This document shows positions 25,962-34,894 of a DNA stretch of 64,000 nt, in pieces. Position numbers and translations under genes: made by a program. Source of the DNA: JANLTP01 sp031363055. GTDB lineage: Bacteria; Pseudomonadota; Gammaproteobacteria; Burkholderiales; Burkholderiaceae_E. The notes under the pieces are model-generated. The model worked only from the letters and a program-made list of their open reading frames with translations. It was not told the DNA's origin and ran no database searches. How positions within the stretch are numbered: the first letter of the stretch is position 1; each line of letters begins with the position of its first letter. The DNA is taken from the NCBI GenBank assembly GCA_031363055.1, contig JANLTP010000118.1, forward strand, positions 22,899 through 86,898, written 5' to 3'.

Positions 25962-27757
25962 AACGTTTTGCGGCACTGTACGCCGAACTCGATGCCTCAA
26001 CCTCGACCACACACAAGGTCTCGGCTCTGGCCGCCTATCTGCGAACGGTTGCATTGGACGATGCCGCCTGGGCGGTCTATTTTCTGGCGGGTGGCAAGCC
26101 CAAACAAACCGTACAGGCGCGCTACCTGCGACAGGCTGCAGCCGAGGCCAGCGGTTTGCCCGATTGGCTGTTCGAAGAAAGTTACCAGGCGGTTGGCGAT
26201 TTGGCGGAGACCATCGCCTATGTGCTGCCGGCACCGCTGCGCGATAGCGACGAATCCCTGTCGTGGTGGCTCGAGCATCGTTTGTTATTGCTGCGCGGCC
26301 TGGAGCCTGCGCAGATGCAGTCACAGCTTCAGGAGTGCTGGCAGGAGCTCGATGTCGGTGGTCGTTTTGTCGCTAACAAGCTCATCACCGGCGGTTTTCG
26401 AGTTGGCGTTTCAAGACAGTTGGTCATTCGAGCGCTGGCGCAGGCCTTTGAGCTGCCGGCCTCGGTACTGGCCCAAAGAATCATCGGCTACATCGACATC
26501 AGTGCCTCCGAGCTCGGGGCGCGTTTTGCGCGGCTGATTGATTCGAGTACCAGCAGCCACGAAGAAGATCGCGGCAAGCCCTATCCGTTTTTTCTGGCGC
26601 AGTCGCTCGTAGAAACCACCGACTCACTCGCCGAGATACTCGGTGATTCAGCGCAGTGGCAGGTCGAATGGAAATGGGATGGCATTCGCGCGCAATTGAT
26701 CCGTCGCGCCGGCAACACCTGGCTCTGGTCGCGCGGCGAGGAGCTGATCAGCGACCGATTTCCGGAGATCATCGAAGCTGCCGCCGGACTTCCGGATGGC
26801 TGTGTGCTGGACGGTGAGATATTGGGCTGGGACTTCCAGGCTGATAGCCCCTTACCCTTTGCGGCCTTGCAAAAACGAATCGGCCTAAAGAAGTTAAGCG
26901 CCAAGGTTTTGCAGGCGGTACCCGCAGTGATGCTGGCCTATGATTGCCTCGAGCACGCGGACATAGATATTCGCGGATTGGCACAGTCGAAACGACGTAC
27001 TTTGCTTGAAGCATTGCTGAAGCCGCCCTTGGTAAATTCAATGCCGTCTTTGCCGTCTGTGCCCTCAGTACCCTCTGTGCCCTCAGTGCCCTCTGTGCCC
27101 TCAACGCTCTCAACGCTCTCAACGCTCTCGACTCCCTCAACTCCCTCAACTCCCTCAATGCATCTGCGCTGCTCGGCGCTCATTCATGCGGCGGGTTGGG
27201 AAGAATTTGCCGCGATCCGTTCTCAGTCTCGCAGCCGCCAGGTCGAGGGCTTCATGCTCAAGCGTCGCGACGCCAGCTACGGATCCGGGCGAACCAAAGC
27301 CAGCCGCCAGGGCGAATGGTGGAAATGGAAAATCGACCCGCTGACCATAGATGCCGTATTGATCTACGCACAGCGCGGACATGGTCGACGCGCGAGTCTC
27401 TACAGCGACTATACCTTTGCGGTCTGGCAGCGTAGTGACGGAGGGGCTGCGCAGTTGGTGCCGTTTGCGAAGGCCTATTCAGGGCTCTCGGATGCTGAAA
27501 TGCGTGAAGTCGATGCGGTGATTCGCAAGACCACCATCGAGAAATTCGGGCCAGTTAGAAGTGTGACGCCCAGTCTGGTGTTCGAGCTGGGCTTTGAAGG
27601 TATCAGTGCGTCGCCACGACATAAATCCGGCATCGCGGTGCGCTTTCCGCGCATGTTGCGGCTGCGCCGGGACAAGCCGATTGAGGAGGCCAACACGCTG
27701 CAGGATTTGAAGGCACTGATGGTGCAGTACGCCGGCTATTGTGAAACACCACACTAA
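25958..27757 (+). CDS. ATP-dependent DNA ligase with Ser/Pro/Thr repeat insert
   Basis: The TTG start at 25958 overlaps the exonuclease stop. The 599-residue protein has the N-terminal ligase DNA-binding domain (1-200), the adenylation motif EWKWDGIRAQ with nucleophile K239, DGEILGW, VEGFMLKRRD and WWKWK (motif V), and a C-terminal OB domain. It belongs to the group often annotated as cisplatin-damage-response ligase. About 39 residues near 362-400 are a (V/T)(P/L)S tripeptide array between motifs IIIa and IV, unlike normal ligases. In other bacteria this pair is accompanied by an Lhr-like helicase and a phosphoesterase, both missing here. Confidence 0.92.
   Translation: MKRFAALYAELDASTSTTHKVSALAAYLRTVALDDAAWAVYFLAGGKPKQTVQARYLRQAAAEASGLPDWLFEESYQAVGDLAETIAYVLPAPLRDSDESLSWWLEHRLLLLRGLEPAQMQSQLQECWQELDVGGRFVANKLITGGFRVGVSRQLVIRALAQAFELPASVLAQRIIGYIDISASELGARFARLIDSSTSSHEEDRGKPYPFFLAQSLVETTDSLAEILGDSAQWQVEWKWDGIRAQLIRRAGNTWLWSRGEELISDRFPEIIEAAAGLPDGCVLDGEILGWDFQADSPLPFAALQKRIGLKKLSAKVLQAVPAVMLAYDCLEHADIDIRGLAQSKRRTLLEALLKPPLVNSMPSLPSVPSVPSVPSVPSVPSTLSTLSTLSTPSTPSTPSMHLRCSALIHAAGWEEFAAIRSQSRSRQVEGFMLKRRDASYGSGRTKASRQGEWWKWKIDPLTIDAVLIYAQRGHGRRASLYSDYTFAVWQRSDGGAAQLVPFAKAYSGLSDAEMREVDAVIRKTTIEKFGPVRSVTPSLVFELGFEGISASPRHKSGIAVRFPRMLRLRRDKPIEEANTLQDLKALMVQYAGYCETPH
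27042..27158 (+). repeat. 9-bp tandem repeats inside the DNA ligase gene
   Basis: About eleven 9-base units of three related kinds (GTGCCCTCA/T, ACGCTCTCA, ACTCCCTCA) are arranged in blocks. They encode VPS, TLS and TPS tripeptides in frame. The block structure suggests successive slippage expansions. Confidence 0.9.
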
Positions 27758-27795
27758 CGAGCGGCCCTCGTTCATACAGCGTCGCGATCAGCGCT

Positions 27796-28431
27796 CTACT
27801 CGAGCGTAGCGTGGGCCTCCGATCGCAGCAGCACTACGGCCCAAAAGAGCCACATCACAAACGTGCCAACGAGGGCTGATCTAGGCGACAGCAGCGTGAG
27901 TCCGGCGAGTCCGGCATACGCGATGACTCCAGTCAGTTGCCATCGTGGCAGTCGCTGCAGAACGGCAATTCCCGGATCACCGGCCATCAACAGGCGTTGA
28001 TGACTGCGCAGGTAGAGTGTCAGCAGCAGCATTGACAGGCCGATCAAGCCGGTGAATCCGGCATAAAAAGCGACCGCAGTTGCTTCGGCCTGAGTACCGA
28101 TGAAACGCCCGACGGTTCGAGTCGGAAACGGGAAAAGCGCGACCAGCAAGAGGATCGCGCCGTTCAGAAACAGCGTTGCCACATTGGCACGGCGAACCGG
28201 TTTGAGGATCGTGTGATGACCCATCCAGACCAGCAATACCAACGCAAAGGAGTTGAAGTAGGCAAAGTATTCAGGCCATCGTTCCGCAATGTCATGCCAC
28301 AGGCTTAGATTGCTCGCGCCGTCGTATTCCTTGATCCCAATGTCGATCGCCAGCAGCGTAATCGCAACGCCGAAGATGCCGTCGCTGAAGGCTTCGAGTC
28401 GTGCGGTTTCTTTTTCCATCGTATTTTTCAC
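27796..28431 (-). CDS. TMEM175/DUF1211 family membrane protein
   Basis: The 211-residue product carries the TMEM175 signature RLEAFSDGIFGVAITLLAID near the N-terminus, in the first of six predicted membrane helices. Bacterial members form potassium-permeable channels that lack the usual selectivity filter. The FSDG motif is complete, so channel activity is plausible. The start may be the GTG at 28431, with AGGGA close upstream, or the ATG at 28419. It converges on the ligase gene and has no clear operon partner. Confidence 0.9.
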   Translation of the reverse strand: MKNTMEKETARLEAFSDGIFGVAITLLAIDIGIKEYDGASNLSLWHDIAERWPEYFAYFNSFALVLLVWMGHHTILKPVRRANVATLFLNGAILLLVALFPFPTRTVGRFIGTQAEATAVAFYAGFTGLIGLSMLLLTLYLRSHQRLLMAGDPGIAVLQRLPRWQLTGVIAYAGLAGLTLLSPRSALVGTFVMWLFWAVVLLRSEAHATLE

Positions 28432-28572
28432 ATTTCCCTGCGGGGAGTTTCAACTCAAATGTAAACGCAAGTCTGGGTTCATCAAAGAATTCTATCGTTC
28501 CCAGACCTTCAGCAAGTGATCATTCCCGCGTATCTGGCCAACGATTTCGACGTGCGTTGGTCAGGGTTTGCG

Positions 28573-29487
28573 TCAACGCCCGATAAACCGCCGTACTTCT
28601 TCGATGGCGAGTTGGCGAGCCTGCGGATGCGGGCCGACATGCGCGCCTCGCTCGCGGCCAGGTCCAGGGTTGTAGACCTCAGGACGAAACGTCGGCGGCC
28701 GATCGCCCGGTTGGTCAAAGCCATGATGGGCGCCCGCGTAGGTAATCGTTTGCAGTGACGGGCTGCTGCCTTTGAGCTTCTGAGCCAACTCGACGCAAGG
28801 TGCCGCTGCAGTCCAGTCGTCGGCCTCGCCATGCAGGATCAACACGGGTACGGTCGGGCGATAACCGGCCTGTGCCAGCGGTGCGTTGCAGCCCGGATAG
28901 AACGCGATGGCGGCCTTGAAGGCTGGGCCTGCCGGCGGTCGGCCGGGTGCATCTCGCCGAACCAGGCCCATGACGGTCGAGCCGCCGTGCGACCAACCGA
29001 GAACGTAGATTTGACTCGTATCAACATCGCGGCGCGCGGCCAGGAAAGCGAGTGCGCTGTAGCCGTCGAGACTTCTTTCGCGCCACGGGTGGATGGGGCG
29101 GTCCTTCAACTCGCACAAAGACTTGATTGCACGCGGACTGAAACTGTCGAGCAACAAGGTTACGAAGCCCCAGCTTGCGAAACGCTCGGCCCAGTCGCGA
29201 TGCCGTGGCGCGAGGCGGTTGCGTGAATCGAACATGCCACCACAACCATGCAAGAGGACGATGGCGGGTCGCCGACTCGGCGCTCCGTTTGAATGATCGG
29301 GCGTGAAGAGCACGCCACTCAAGCTCAAGTCGCCAGCGGCAATCGAGACCGTTTGTTCTTGAAATCCGGATTTGTCTTGGCCGCTAACTGCAGTGGCGCA
29401 ACCGCTCAACCCATAGAGCGCAAGAACGCCGGCAATCAATGCCACTCTGACAGTGCGGATCGATTGGTTTACCAAGGGGCGAATCAT
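28573..29487 (-). CDS. dienelactone-hydrolase-like lipoprotein
   Basis: This 304-residue alpha/beta hydrolase begins with a lipoprotein signal whose lipobox is LSGC, so it should be lipidated and face the periplasm. The catalytic triad is visible: Ser in GWSHGG, Asp in HGEADDW and His in GAHHGFD. The HGCGG oxyanion loop is near residue 80. The dienelactone hydrolase family acts on lactones and small esters, but the periplasmic substrate is unknown. It lies 98 bases downstream of the caspase-like gene on the same strand and could be the last gene of that operon. Confidence 0.87.
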   Translation of the reverse strand: MIRPLVNQSIRTVRVALIAGVLALYGLSGCATAVSGQDKSGFQEQTVSIAAGDLSLSGVLFTPDHSNGAPSRRPAIVLLHGCGGMFDSRNRLAPRHRDWAERFASWGFVTLLLDSFSPRAIKSLCELKDRPIHPWRERSLDGYSALAFLAARRDVDTSQIYVLGWSHGGSTVMGLVRRDAPGRPPAGPAFKAAIAFYPGCNAPLAQAGYRPTVPVLILHGEADDWTAAAPCVELAQKLKGSSPSLQTITYAGAHHGFDQPGDRPPTFRPEVYNPGPGRERGAHVGPHPQARQLAIEEVRRFIGR

Positions 29488-29584
29488 GACGGATCTCCAA
29501 TAATCAGAACGGACCGGAATTGGCTCGTGTGGTTCTGAGTGTCGTTATTCCCCGGAACCATTCAATCGCCAAAGGGATCGAAGC

Positions 29585-30433
29585 CTATTGCATCCGTTTG
29601 CATTGGCCCTTCTGATCGGGCCGAAAACAAAGCTCGCCGTTCAAATCGGAACTTTCCCACGGCACCTGCTGATGGTTGGTCTCAGCGACAACCCCGGCGC
29701 GAACTCGTTTGAACAAAGCCTCGACCGGCAGATCCGGTGCCTCCCTGAGGCTGCGGGTCAGATGGCGCGTGTAGACGCTCATCGGGCCGCCGCCATCGTT
29801 GCCAGTGCTGCCATTGCCGTCGGCGACGCCGCCGTCGCGAGCGACCTGACCCGGGCGGGTTGAAAACGCAACCACCGTGCCGTTGGGCGCAGCCAGCGCT
29901 GAGAGCCCCGGTTTGGCGGCCCACATTCTGCGTGTGCCGCTTTTGAACAACGGGTGAGAACGACAGGCATCGATGATGACCAGATTGGCGCCGTTCTCGA
30001 TCGCGCTGAGCTGTTCGACCAGCTCGGTGGCATCGGTGGTGCGCTCCAGAATGTCGGTTTCGTTATTGATCCGTGCGCCGACCGGCAGCAGATAACTGCG
30101 ACCGCGCAGTTGCAGACCGTGTCCGGCAAAGAAGACCAGGCGCACCTCGGCGGCGCGGGTGCGCAGAACAAACTGCCGAAGGGCTTCGCGCATTTCGCCG
30201 AGTCGCTGGTCTTCGAGCGCAGTGACCACAAAACCCAGCGGCTTGAGCACCCCGGCCAATTCCCGTACATCGTTCACCGGATTGCGTAGCGGTGCGTCGC
30301 TGTAGGCGGCGTTGCCGATCAGGAGCGCCACCCGGGCGGGTGCCGCATTGGCTTGGCCCCGCAGGGATTGCGCACGCAGGGGTTGAGTGGCTGTTGCCAG
30401 CAACAGGCCATTCGTAAACTGCCGTCGGTTCAT
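29585..30433 (-). CDS. caspase-like (C14) protein with Tat-like signal
   Basis: This 282-residue protein has the p20-type caspase fold: ALLIGNAAY, PVNDVRELAGVL, FFAGHG with catalytic His, and IIDACR with catalytic Cys. It begins MNRRQFTNGLLLATA, resembling a twin-arginine signal, so it probably acts outside the cytoplasm. Bacterial orthocaspases cleave after Arg or Lys. Its ATG overlaps the stop of the putative anti-sigma gene by four bases, placing it third in a sigma/anti-sigma/caspase operon. Expression is probably controlled by that sigma factor. Confidence 0.9.
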   Translation of the reverse strand: MNRRQFTNGLLLATATQPLRAQSLRGQANAAPARVALLIGNAAYSDAPLRNPVNDVRELAGVLKPLGFVVTALEDQRLGEMREALRQFVLRTRAAEVRLVFFAGHGLQLRGRSYLLPVGARINNETDILERTTDATELVEQLSAIENGANLVIIDACRSHPLFKSGTRRMWAAKPGLSALAAPNGTVVAFSTRPGQVARDGGVADGNGSTGNDGGGPMSVYTRHLTRSLREAPDLPVEALFKRVRAGVVAETNHQQVPWESSDLNGELCFRPDQKGQCKRMQ

Positions 30434-31170
30434 TTTCCGGGCGCGACCAGTTCGACCAGTTCGGTGGTGCCGCTCTGCCGCAAGCGCTGGGCGGCGGCTT
30501 GCAAGTCGTTGCCGCGCACGCGAATCAAGTAGATGCCGATTTGCCCGGGACCGCCAACAATCTCGCCACCGATCTCGGCCAGCGCCCGCCGCAACTCAGC
30601 TTCGCGCAAGTCCTGCCGGAACGACACGCGCAGCAACGGGCCGCGCGGTGTGGCGTCGGCCACGGCGGCGCGAGTCTCACTGTAGCCGGCTTCAGGACGC
30701 TGGCCGAGCAGCAGTCCAATGACGCCAACCTGGGCAACGATCAGGCCGAACGCCAGCGCCTGGGTGTTCAACCCGAATCCGAGCACCGAAGCCAGCCAGT
30801 CGGAGCAGCGATCGAGAACGCCAGGCGCGCGGCCGGACAAGGGCCGTGATGCCGACGGTTGGTTACGGGCCGGCGTCGGAATCTGTTCGTACACCTGATT
30901 CTGCGTCTGAGCCTGACTTTGTATCTGCTCTTGACTCTGCACCTGGGCCTGACTCTCTTGCGCCAGCAGGCGCTGCGTGCGCTCCCATCCAGGCAAGGCA
31001 GGCAAGTCGGCGATCTTCGCCTCGAGTTGTGCACTGAACGCCTGGTCCCAGTCGAGGTCCGCCCGTCGCTGCGGATGCTCACTCAAATACCGCTGCAAGG
31101 TTTCGCGTTCGGCCGGGCTTAGCTCGCCGGTAGCAGCCTTTCGCGACAACGCCTCGAACGCTTCACTCAT
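30430..31170 (-). CDS. putative membrane anti-sigma factor
   Basis: The 246-residue protein begins with a short helical cytoplasmic region (EAFEALSRKAATGELSPAER) like anti-sigma N-termini but lacking a zinc motif. A Gln/Ser/Val repeat linker follows at about 70-95, then one membrane helix near 127-150 (FGLIVAQVGVIGLLLG) and a C-terminal domain ending with QLVE-like strands (VSFRQDLREAELRRALAEI, IYLIRVRG). Overlap by four bases with both the sigma gene upstream and the caspase gene downstream supports this role. No direct family identification was possible. Confidence 0.75.
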   Translation of the reverse strand: MSEAFEALSRKAATGELSPAERETLQRYLSEHPQRRADLDWDQAFSAQLEAKIADLPALPGWERTQRLLAQESQAQVQSQEQIQSQAQTQNQVYEQIPTPARNQPSASRPLSGRAPGVLDRCSDWLASVLGFGLNTQALAFGLIVAQVGVIGLLLGQRPEAGYSETRAAVADATPRGPLLRVSFRQDLREAELRRALAEIGGEIVGGPGQIGIYLIRVRGNDLQAAAQRLRQSGTTELVELVAPGK

Positions 31171-31757
31171 CTTTGCGCTCCTCTGGAATCGCCGTCACGG
31201 GCCAGCATCGCGGCCAGGCAGGCCTGGATCTTTTTGCGGGCATAAAAGAGCCGGCTGCCGATGGTTTCCTTCTTCATGTTCATATGCTCGCCGATCTCTT
31301 CAAGCGTCCAGCCCTCGTAGTAAGCGAGGTGAATGCACTCGCGCTGTTCGGCTGGCAGCATCTCCAGGCAGCCACGAACCCCTTCGCTGCGTTCGCGCAT
31401 CACAGCGACATCCTCGGGTCCCGTTTCTCCTACCAGCAGGTCGTCGTCGATCTCGGCCACGTCAGGGCCGGACTCAGGCCCCATTTGACGCAAGCGCTCG
31501 AGCATTTTGAAGCGGGCCACGCCGAGCAGCCAAGTCGCGAACGCCGACTCAGCACGAAAACTTTCAGGTGACTTCCAAACATGCAATAGGGTATCGGACA
31601 CGACTTCCTCGGCAAGAGATTCCTGTTGGAAACGGTGCACAAGGAAGGCGTAGACGCGCCGACTGAACATTTCGTACAGCGTTCGAAACGCCGCCTGATC
31701 GCGATTGGCGATCCGTTTGAGCAGAGCATCGATTTCAGCGGCTGCGGCCTGTCGCAT
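31167..31757 (-). CDS. ECF RNA polymerase sigma factor
   Basis: This 196-residue extracytoplasmic-function sigma factor has region 2 at about 20-85 (FRTLYEMFSRRVYAFLVHR, EEVVSDTLLHVWKSPESF) and region 4 at about 125-180 (LPAEQRECIHLAYYEGWTLE, EIGEHMNMKKETIGSRLFYARK). It heads the operon with the anti-sigma and caspase-like genes. Autoregulation is usual for such pairs, but I could not identify its promoter in the 422-base upstream gap. Confidence 0.93.
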   Translation of the reverse strand: MRQAAAAEIDALLKRIANRDQAAFRTLYEMFSRRVYAFLVHRFQQESLAEEVVSDTLLHVWKSPESFRAESAFATWLLGVARFKMLERLRQMGPESGPDVAEIDDDLLVGETGPEDVAVMRERSEGVRGCLEMLPAEQRECIHLAYYEGWTLEEIGEHMNMKKETIGSRLFYARKKIQACLAAMLARDGDSRGAQR

Positions 31758-32179
31758 TCCCGGTTCCTAGCTTAGTGTCAGAAATGTCGCTTTGCATTCA
31801 AAGCCGCGCGAATGAGGCGATTACCACCGCCGCCGAGTTGGCCATCAGTATACGTCCGCGATGTGCCCGCGATTAGCCGCCGGCCGGGCTGAGCGTCGTT
31901 GGCCGAAAGGGGCCTCGGAAGGTGGCTTTGGAAGGGGGCCGAGATATCGTGGGATGGGCGGTTGGATCGACATTGACTGGACTCAGATAGCGGGCCATGA
32001 TCCTGTTTCAACGGTTCGGCAAACGCGCTGGAGCCGGGTCGATCAAAGCAAAAAAATGATTGAAACAAAAAGGCATCAATCGACACTCAATGTTCATGGA
32101 CCTGGACACGGATTGAAAACGCGATTGAATCGCGCCTTTCTACGGATCCTTGATGTGCCATTTGCCCAAAGGACTCGAC
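31758..32179. other. intergenic gap between the two caspase loci
   Basis: This 422-base divergent spacer must hold the promoters of both the ECF operon and the 32180 gene. I see no convincing gene in it. A near-perfect palindrome CGCGATT-G-AATCGCG at 32120-32134 lies 45 bases before the 32180 ATG and could be an operator. Confidence 0.5.
32120..32134. promoter_or_regulatory. possible operator palindrome
   Basis: Seven-base arms CGCGATT and AATCGCG around a single central G, upstream of the secreted Cys-motif protein gene. It is short enough to occur by chance. Confidence 0.25.
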
Positions 32180-33070
32180 ATGAACAAAATCGTAAATACA
32201 TCGGCCAACCTGCGTCGCCCCATTCTCACCTTGGCGCTTACCGCGCTTATCGCACTGGCCGCCCTGGCCGCTCCGGTCCAGGTAAGCGCTCAAACGGGCT
32301 GCCAGCAATGGAATGTCAGCGAAGGTTGGTATTCGCTGCACCCGCGCTTTCGCGTGATCTTCAATCTGCAGCAGCAAGGCACACGTCTGAATGGTGTTGC
32401 CGCATACACCTCGATCGAAGAACCCTCTGTGTGGACGGTGTTTTCAGCAAGCGGTTCTGGACCGATATCTGGCACGATTCGCGGCAACAAGATCGAGATC
32501 TCGACGCAATGGGGTGGCGTCTATGTCGGCACGATTGACAACACCGGCCGCATCGACGGCTACACCTATGACAAGAGGGACTCGACCTCGCGAGCGACCT
32601 GGTACAGCGATCGACGTATGAATTGCTTGGTAACTGCAGCCCCGAAGCCGCCGGTATCGCCGACACCGATTCCTTCCGACGCGAGCCAACGAGGGGGCGG
32701 CGGCGCTGCAGCGATTCGCGGCGCGATACCTTCGGCACCGTCGGTGGCGGCGCAAGTGCCAGCGCCAGCGCCCGTTCCAACGCCGCCTCGAGTCGGAAAG
32801 AGCTGCAACGCCGGTTTTGTTCATCGCCTTGCGAGCCCAGCCGACCTTGTCTGTGTCGCCGCTCAATCCCAGACCCGTGTAGTCGCCGAAAATCGCAGCG
32901 CCGGCACGCGCCGCCAACCCGGCGGCGGCGCCTACGGTCCGAACACCTGCCGCGCCGGGTTTGTCTGGCGCGAGGCGTTCGCGGGCGATGTGGTCTGCGT
33001 GACACCGGCCGTGCGTGGGTTGGTTGCCGAAGAAAACCGTCTGGCTGCGAGCCATGCTCGCGAACGCTAA
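32180..33070 (+). CDS. secreted protein with two C-terminal Cys-motif repeats
   Basis: The ATG at 32180 starts a signal peptide (ALTALIALAALAAPVQVSAQ) cleaved near residue 38; an upstream in-frame ATG at 32150 is less likely. The mature protein has an N-terminal beta-rich domain (WYSLHPRFRVIFNLQQQGTR, GTIRGNKIEI, GTIDNTGRIDGYTYD), a Pro/Ala linker, and two copies of a motif with paired cysteines: SCNAGFVHRLASPADLVCV and TCRAGFVWREAFAGDVVCV, each followed by R(G/V)VVAEENR-like residues. This C-terminal repeat occurs in many secreted bacterial proteins, function unknown. It is the first gene of the second caspase locus. Confidence 0.82.
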   Translation: MNKIVNTSANLRRPILTLALTALIALAALAAPVQVSAQTGCQQWNVSEGWYSLHPRFRVIFNLQQQGTRLNGVAAYTSIEEPSVWTVFSASGSGPISGTIRGNKIEISTQWGGVYVGTIDNTGRIDGYTYDKRDSTSRATWYSDRRMNCLVTAAPKPPVSPTPIPSDASQRGGGGAAAIRGAIPSAPSVAAQVPAPAPVPTPPRVGKSCNAGFVHRLASPADLVCVAAQSQTRVVAENRSAGTRRQPGGGAYGPNTCRAGFVWREAFAGDVVCVTPAVRGLVAEENRLAASHARER

Positions 33071-33203
33071 GTGATTCGGCGCGAGCCTGAACGATCCTTG
33101 AGATCGCGGCGACACGAGTTCGCGGCGACATTGACTCGGCGATCACTGACCTGCGATCATGTTCTCAAATAACGATCAGCGCACTGCGAGGGCGGGACAG
33201 AAC

Positions 33204-34781
33204 ATGGAGTCGAGGCGGCACCTGCTCAAGCGCACACTGGCCTTGCCCTGGGTGCTGCCGAGTGTGGCGCAGGCCACCGTCGTGCAAAGTACGCCAGGCC
33301 GAACCGCGCTGGTCATCGGTAATCAGCGCTACAAGCAAAGTCCGTTGCGCAGTGCCGTCAATGATGCCCGCGCAGTGGCTGAGCTGTTGACTCTGGCGGG
33401 CTTTGCGGTCGATCTGAAACTCAACGCAAGCCGGCAGCAAATGACCGAGGCCATTGACGGCTTTGGCAAGTCAGTAGCCGGTCGCGATGTCGGGGCTTCG
33501 GTCTTCTACTATGCCGGCCACGCCGCGCAATTGGACTGGCGCAACTATCTGTTGCCGGTTGATGGCGATGTCGAATCGGCAAACGATATCCGCAAACAAT
33601 GTGTCGACCTCGGCTTGCTGCTTGGCCACCTCGGCCGTGCCAAGGGCAAGACCGCGCTGATTATTATCGATGCCTGCAGAGATGACCCGTTTGGCAGCCG
33701 GTTCCGGCCGGCGCAAAAGGGTATGAGCCAATACGACGCGCCGCCAGGTACCTTGCTGGCTTTCGCCACTTCCCCCGGCAAGGTAGCGGTCGAGCCGCCC
33801 GGCAGCAGACACGGTTTGTACACCGAACATTTGATACGCGAGTTGGCAGTCAAGGGGGTGCAGGTCGAAGACGCGCTCAAACGGGTCCGATTGAACGTCC
33901 GCCTGGCCTCGCGCGGCCGTCAGATTCCGTGGGAGTCGACCTCATTGGAGAGTGGGCTTTATCTGTTTCCAACGCCGGCCTTATCGGACGCGGACCTGGA
34001 GCAGCAGTTTCGCGACGAATTGGCGAGCTGGGGCCAGATCAAGAATTCCAGCAAACTGGCTGACTGGACCACCTACTTGCGGCGCTTTCCGAATGGCAAA
34101 TTCGCCGAGGCGGCCCAGGTGCGGATGCGCGGCTTGCTGGCCAGTGTCGAAGCTGCTCCACCGCAAGCTCTCGAACGAGGCGGTTCATTGCAGCTTAAAT
34201 CGGGCCAACCGGTGCCGGCGCGTTTGAAGGCGTCGGCCAACCCGAACTCCGCAGGCACTTACCCGTTTCGGCCAATTTGGACGCCAGGCGATCAATATGT
34301 TTTTCAGGAACTTGACCTATACAGCAGCGTGGTCCAGCGAACCTACAAGATCACCATCCGCAAGGTCGATCGGGCCGGCGACCGAGTTGAAACCGGCGAT
34401 GGATCGGTAATGACGCTGATGGGCGGCACGCTGCAAGAGGGCCAGCGCCGTGAATACGATGTACCGATCGAAATCAATCCAACCGAACTGCAGATCGGTC
34501 GCAAGTGGGCGAGTCGCTACCAGCAGAGCGGCGCGGTGAATGGCGACGGCGAATACGCGTTTCGGGTCAGCGCTCGCGAAAAAGTGACCGTCCCGGCCGG
34601 TGAGTTCTCGGCGTTCAAGATCGATGGCGAGGGCTGGTTCAGTGGCCCGACGGTGCGCAACCGGCGTATGCAAATGACTCGCTGGGTAGTGCCCGGCATC
34701 AACCTGGCGGTCCGGCAGGAGTTGCGCCATTCGGCCGTCGCCCGGGTGCTGGTGTCGGCGCGACAGGCGGTGGCCGGTTGA
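33204..34781 (+). CDS. caspase-like (C14) protein, Tat-exported, with C-terminal extension
   Basis: This 525-residue protein starts at the ATG 33204. MESRRHLLKRTLALPWVL fits a twin-arginine signal (SRRHLLK). The caspase domain at about 33-270 has ALVIGNQRY, VNDARAVAELL, YYAGHA with catalytic His and IIDACRDD with catalytic Cys. A helical segment (QFRDELASWGQIKNSSKLAD) follows, then a beta-rich domain of about 180 residues (TYKITIRKVDRAGDRV, RKWASRYQQSG). Both catalytic residues are intact. It resembles caspases found with peptidoglycan or surface stress systems, but the substrate is unknown. It differs from the first caspase mostly by the C-terminal extension. Confidence 0.88.
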   Translation: MESRRHLLKRTLALPWVLPSVAQATVVQSTPGRTALVIGNQRYKQSPLRSAVNDARAVAELLTLAGFAVDLKLNASRQQMTEAIDGFGKSVAGRDVGASVFYYAGHAAQLDWRNYLLPVDGDVESANDIRKQCVDLGLLLGHLGRAKGKTALIIIDACRDDPFGSRFRPAQKGMSQYDAPPGTLLAFATSPGKVAVEPPGSRHGLYTEHLIRELAVKGVQVEDALKRVRLNVRLASRGRQIPWESTSLESGLYLFPTPALSDADLEQQFRDELASWGQIKNSSKLADWTTYLRRFPNGKFAEAAQVRMRGLLASVEAAPPQALERGGSLQLKSGQPVPARLKASANPNSAGTYPFRPIWTPGDQYVFQELDLYSSVVQRTYKITIRKVDRAGDRVETGDGSVMTLMGGTLQEGQRREYDVPIEINPTELQIGRKWASRYQQSGAVNGDGEYAFRVSAREKVTVPAGEFSAFKIDGEGWFSGPTVRNRRMQMTRWVVPGINLAVRQELRHSAVARVLVSARQAVAG

Positions 34782-34894
34782 GGCGACGGCGGCGATCAGC
34801 CTTGGATTGAATCGAATCGTTGCGAAACGACACTCAGCATCAAGCGTGCGCACGATAGCCGAGCAGCAGTGCAATGACCATCAGGAGAACGATC

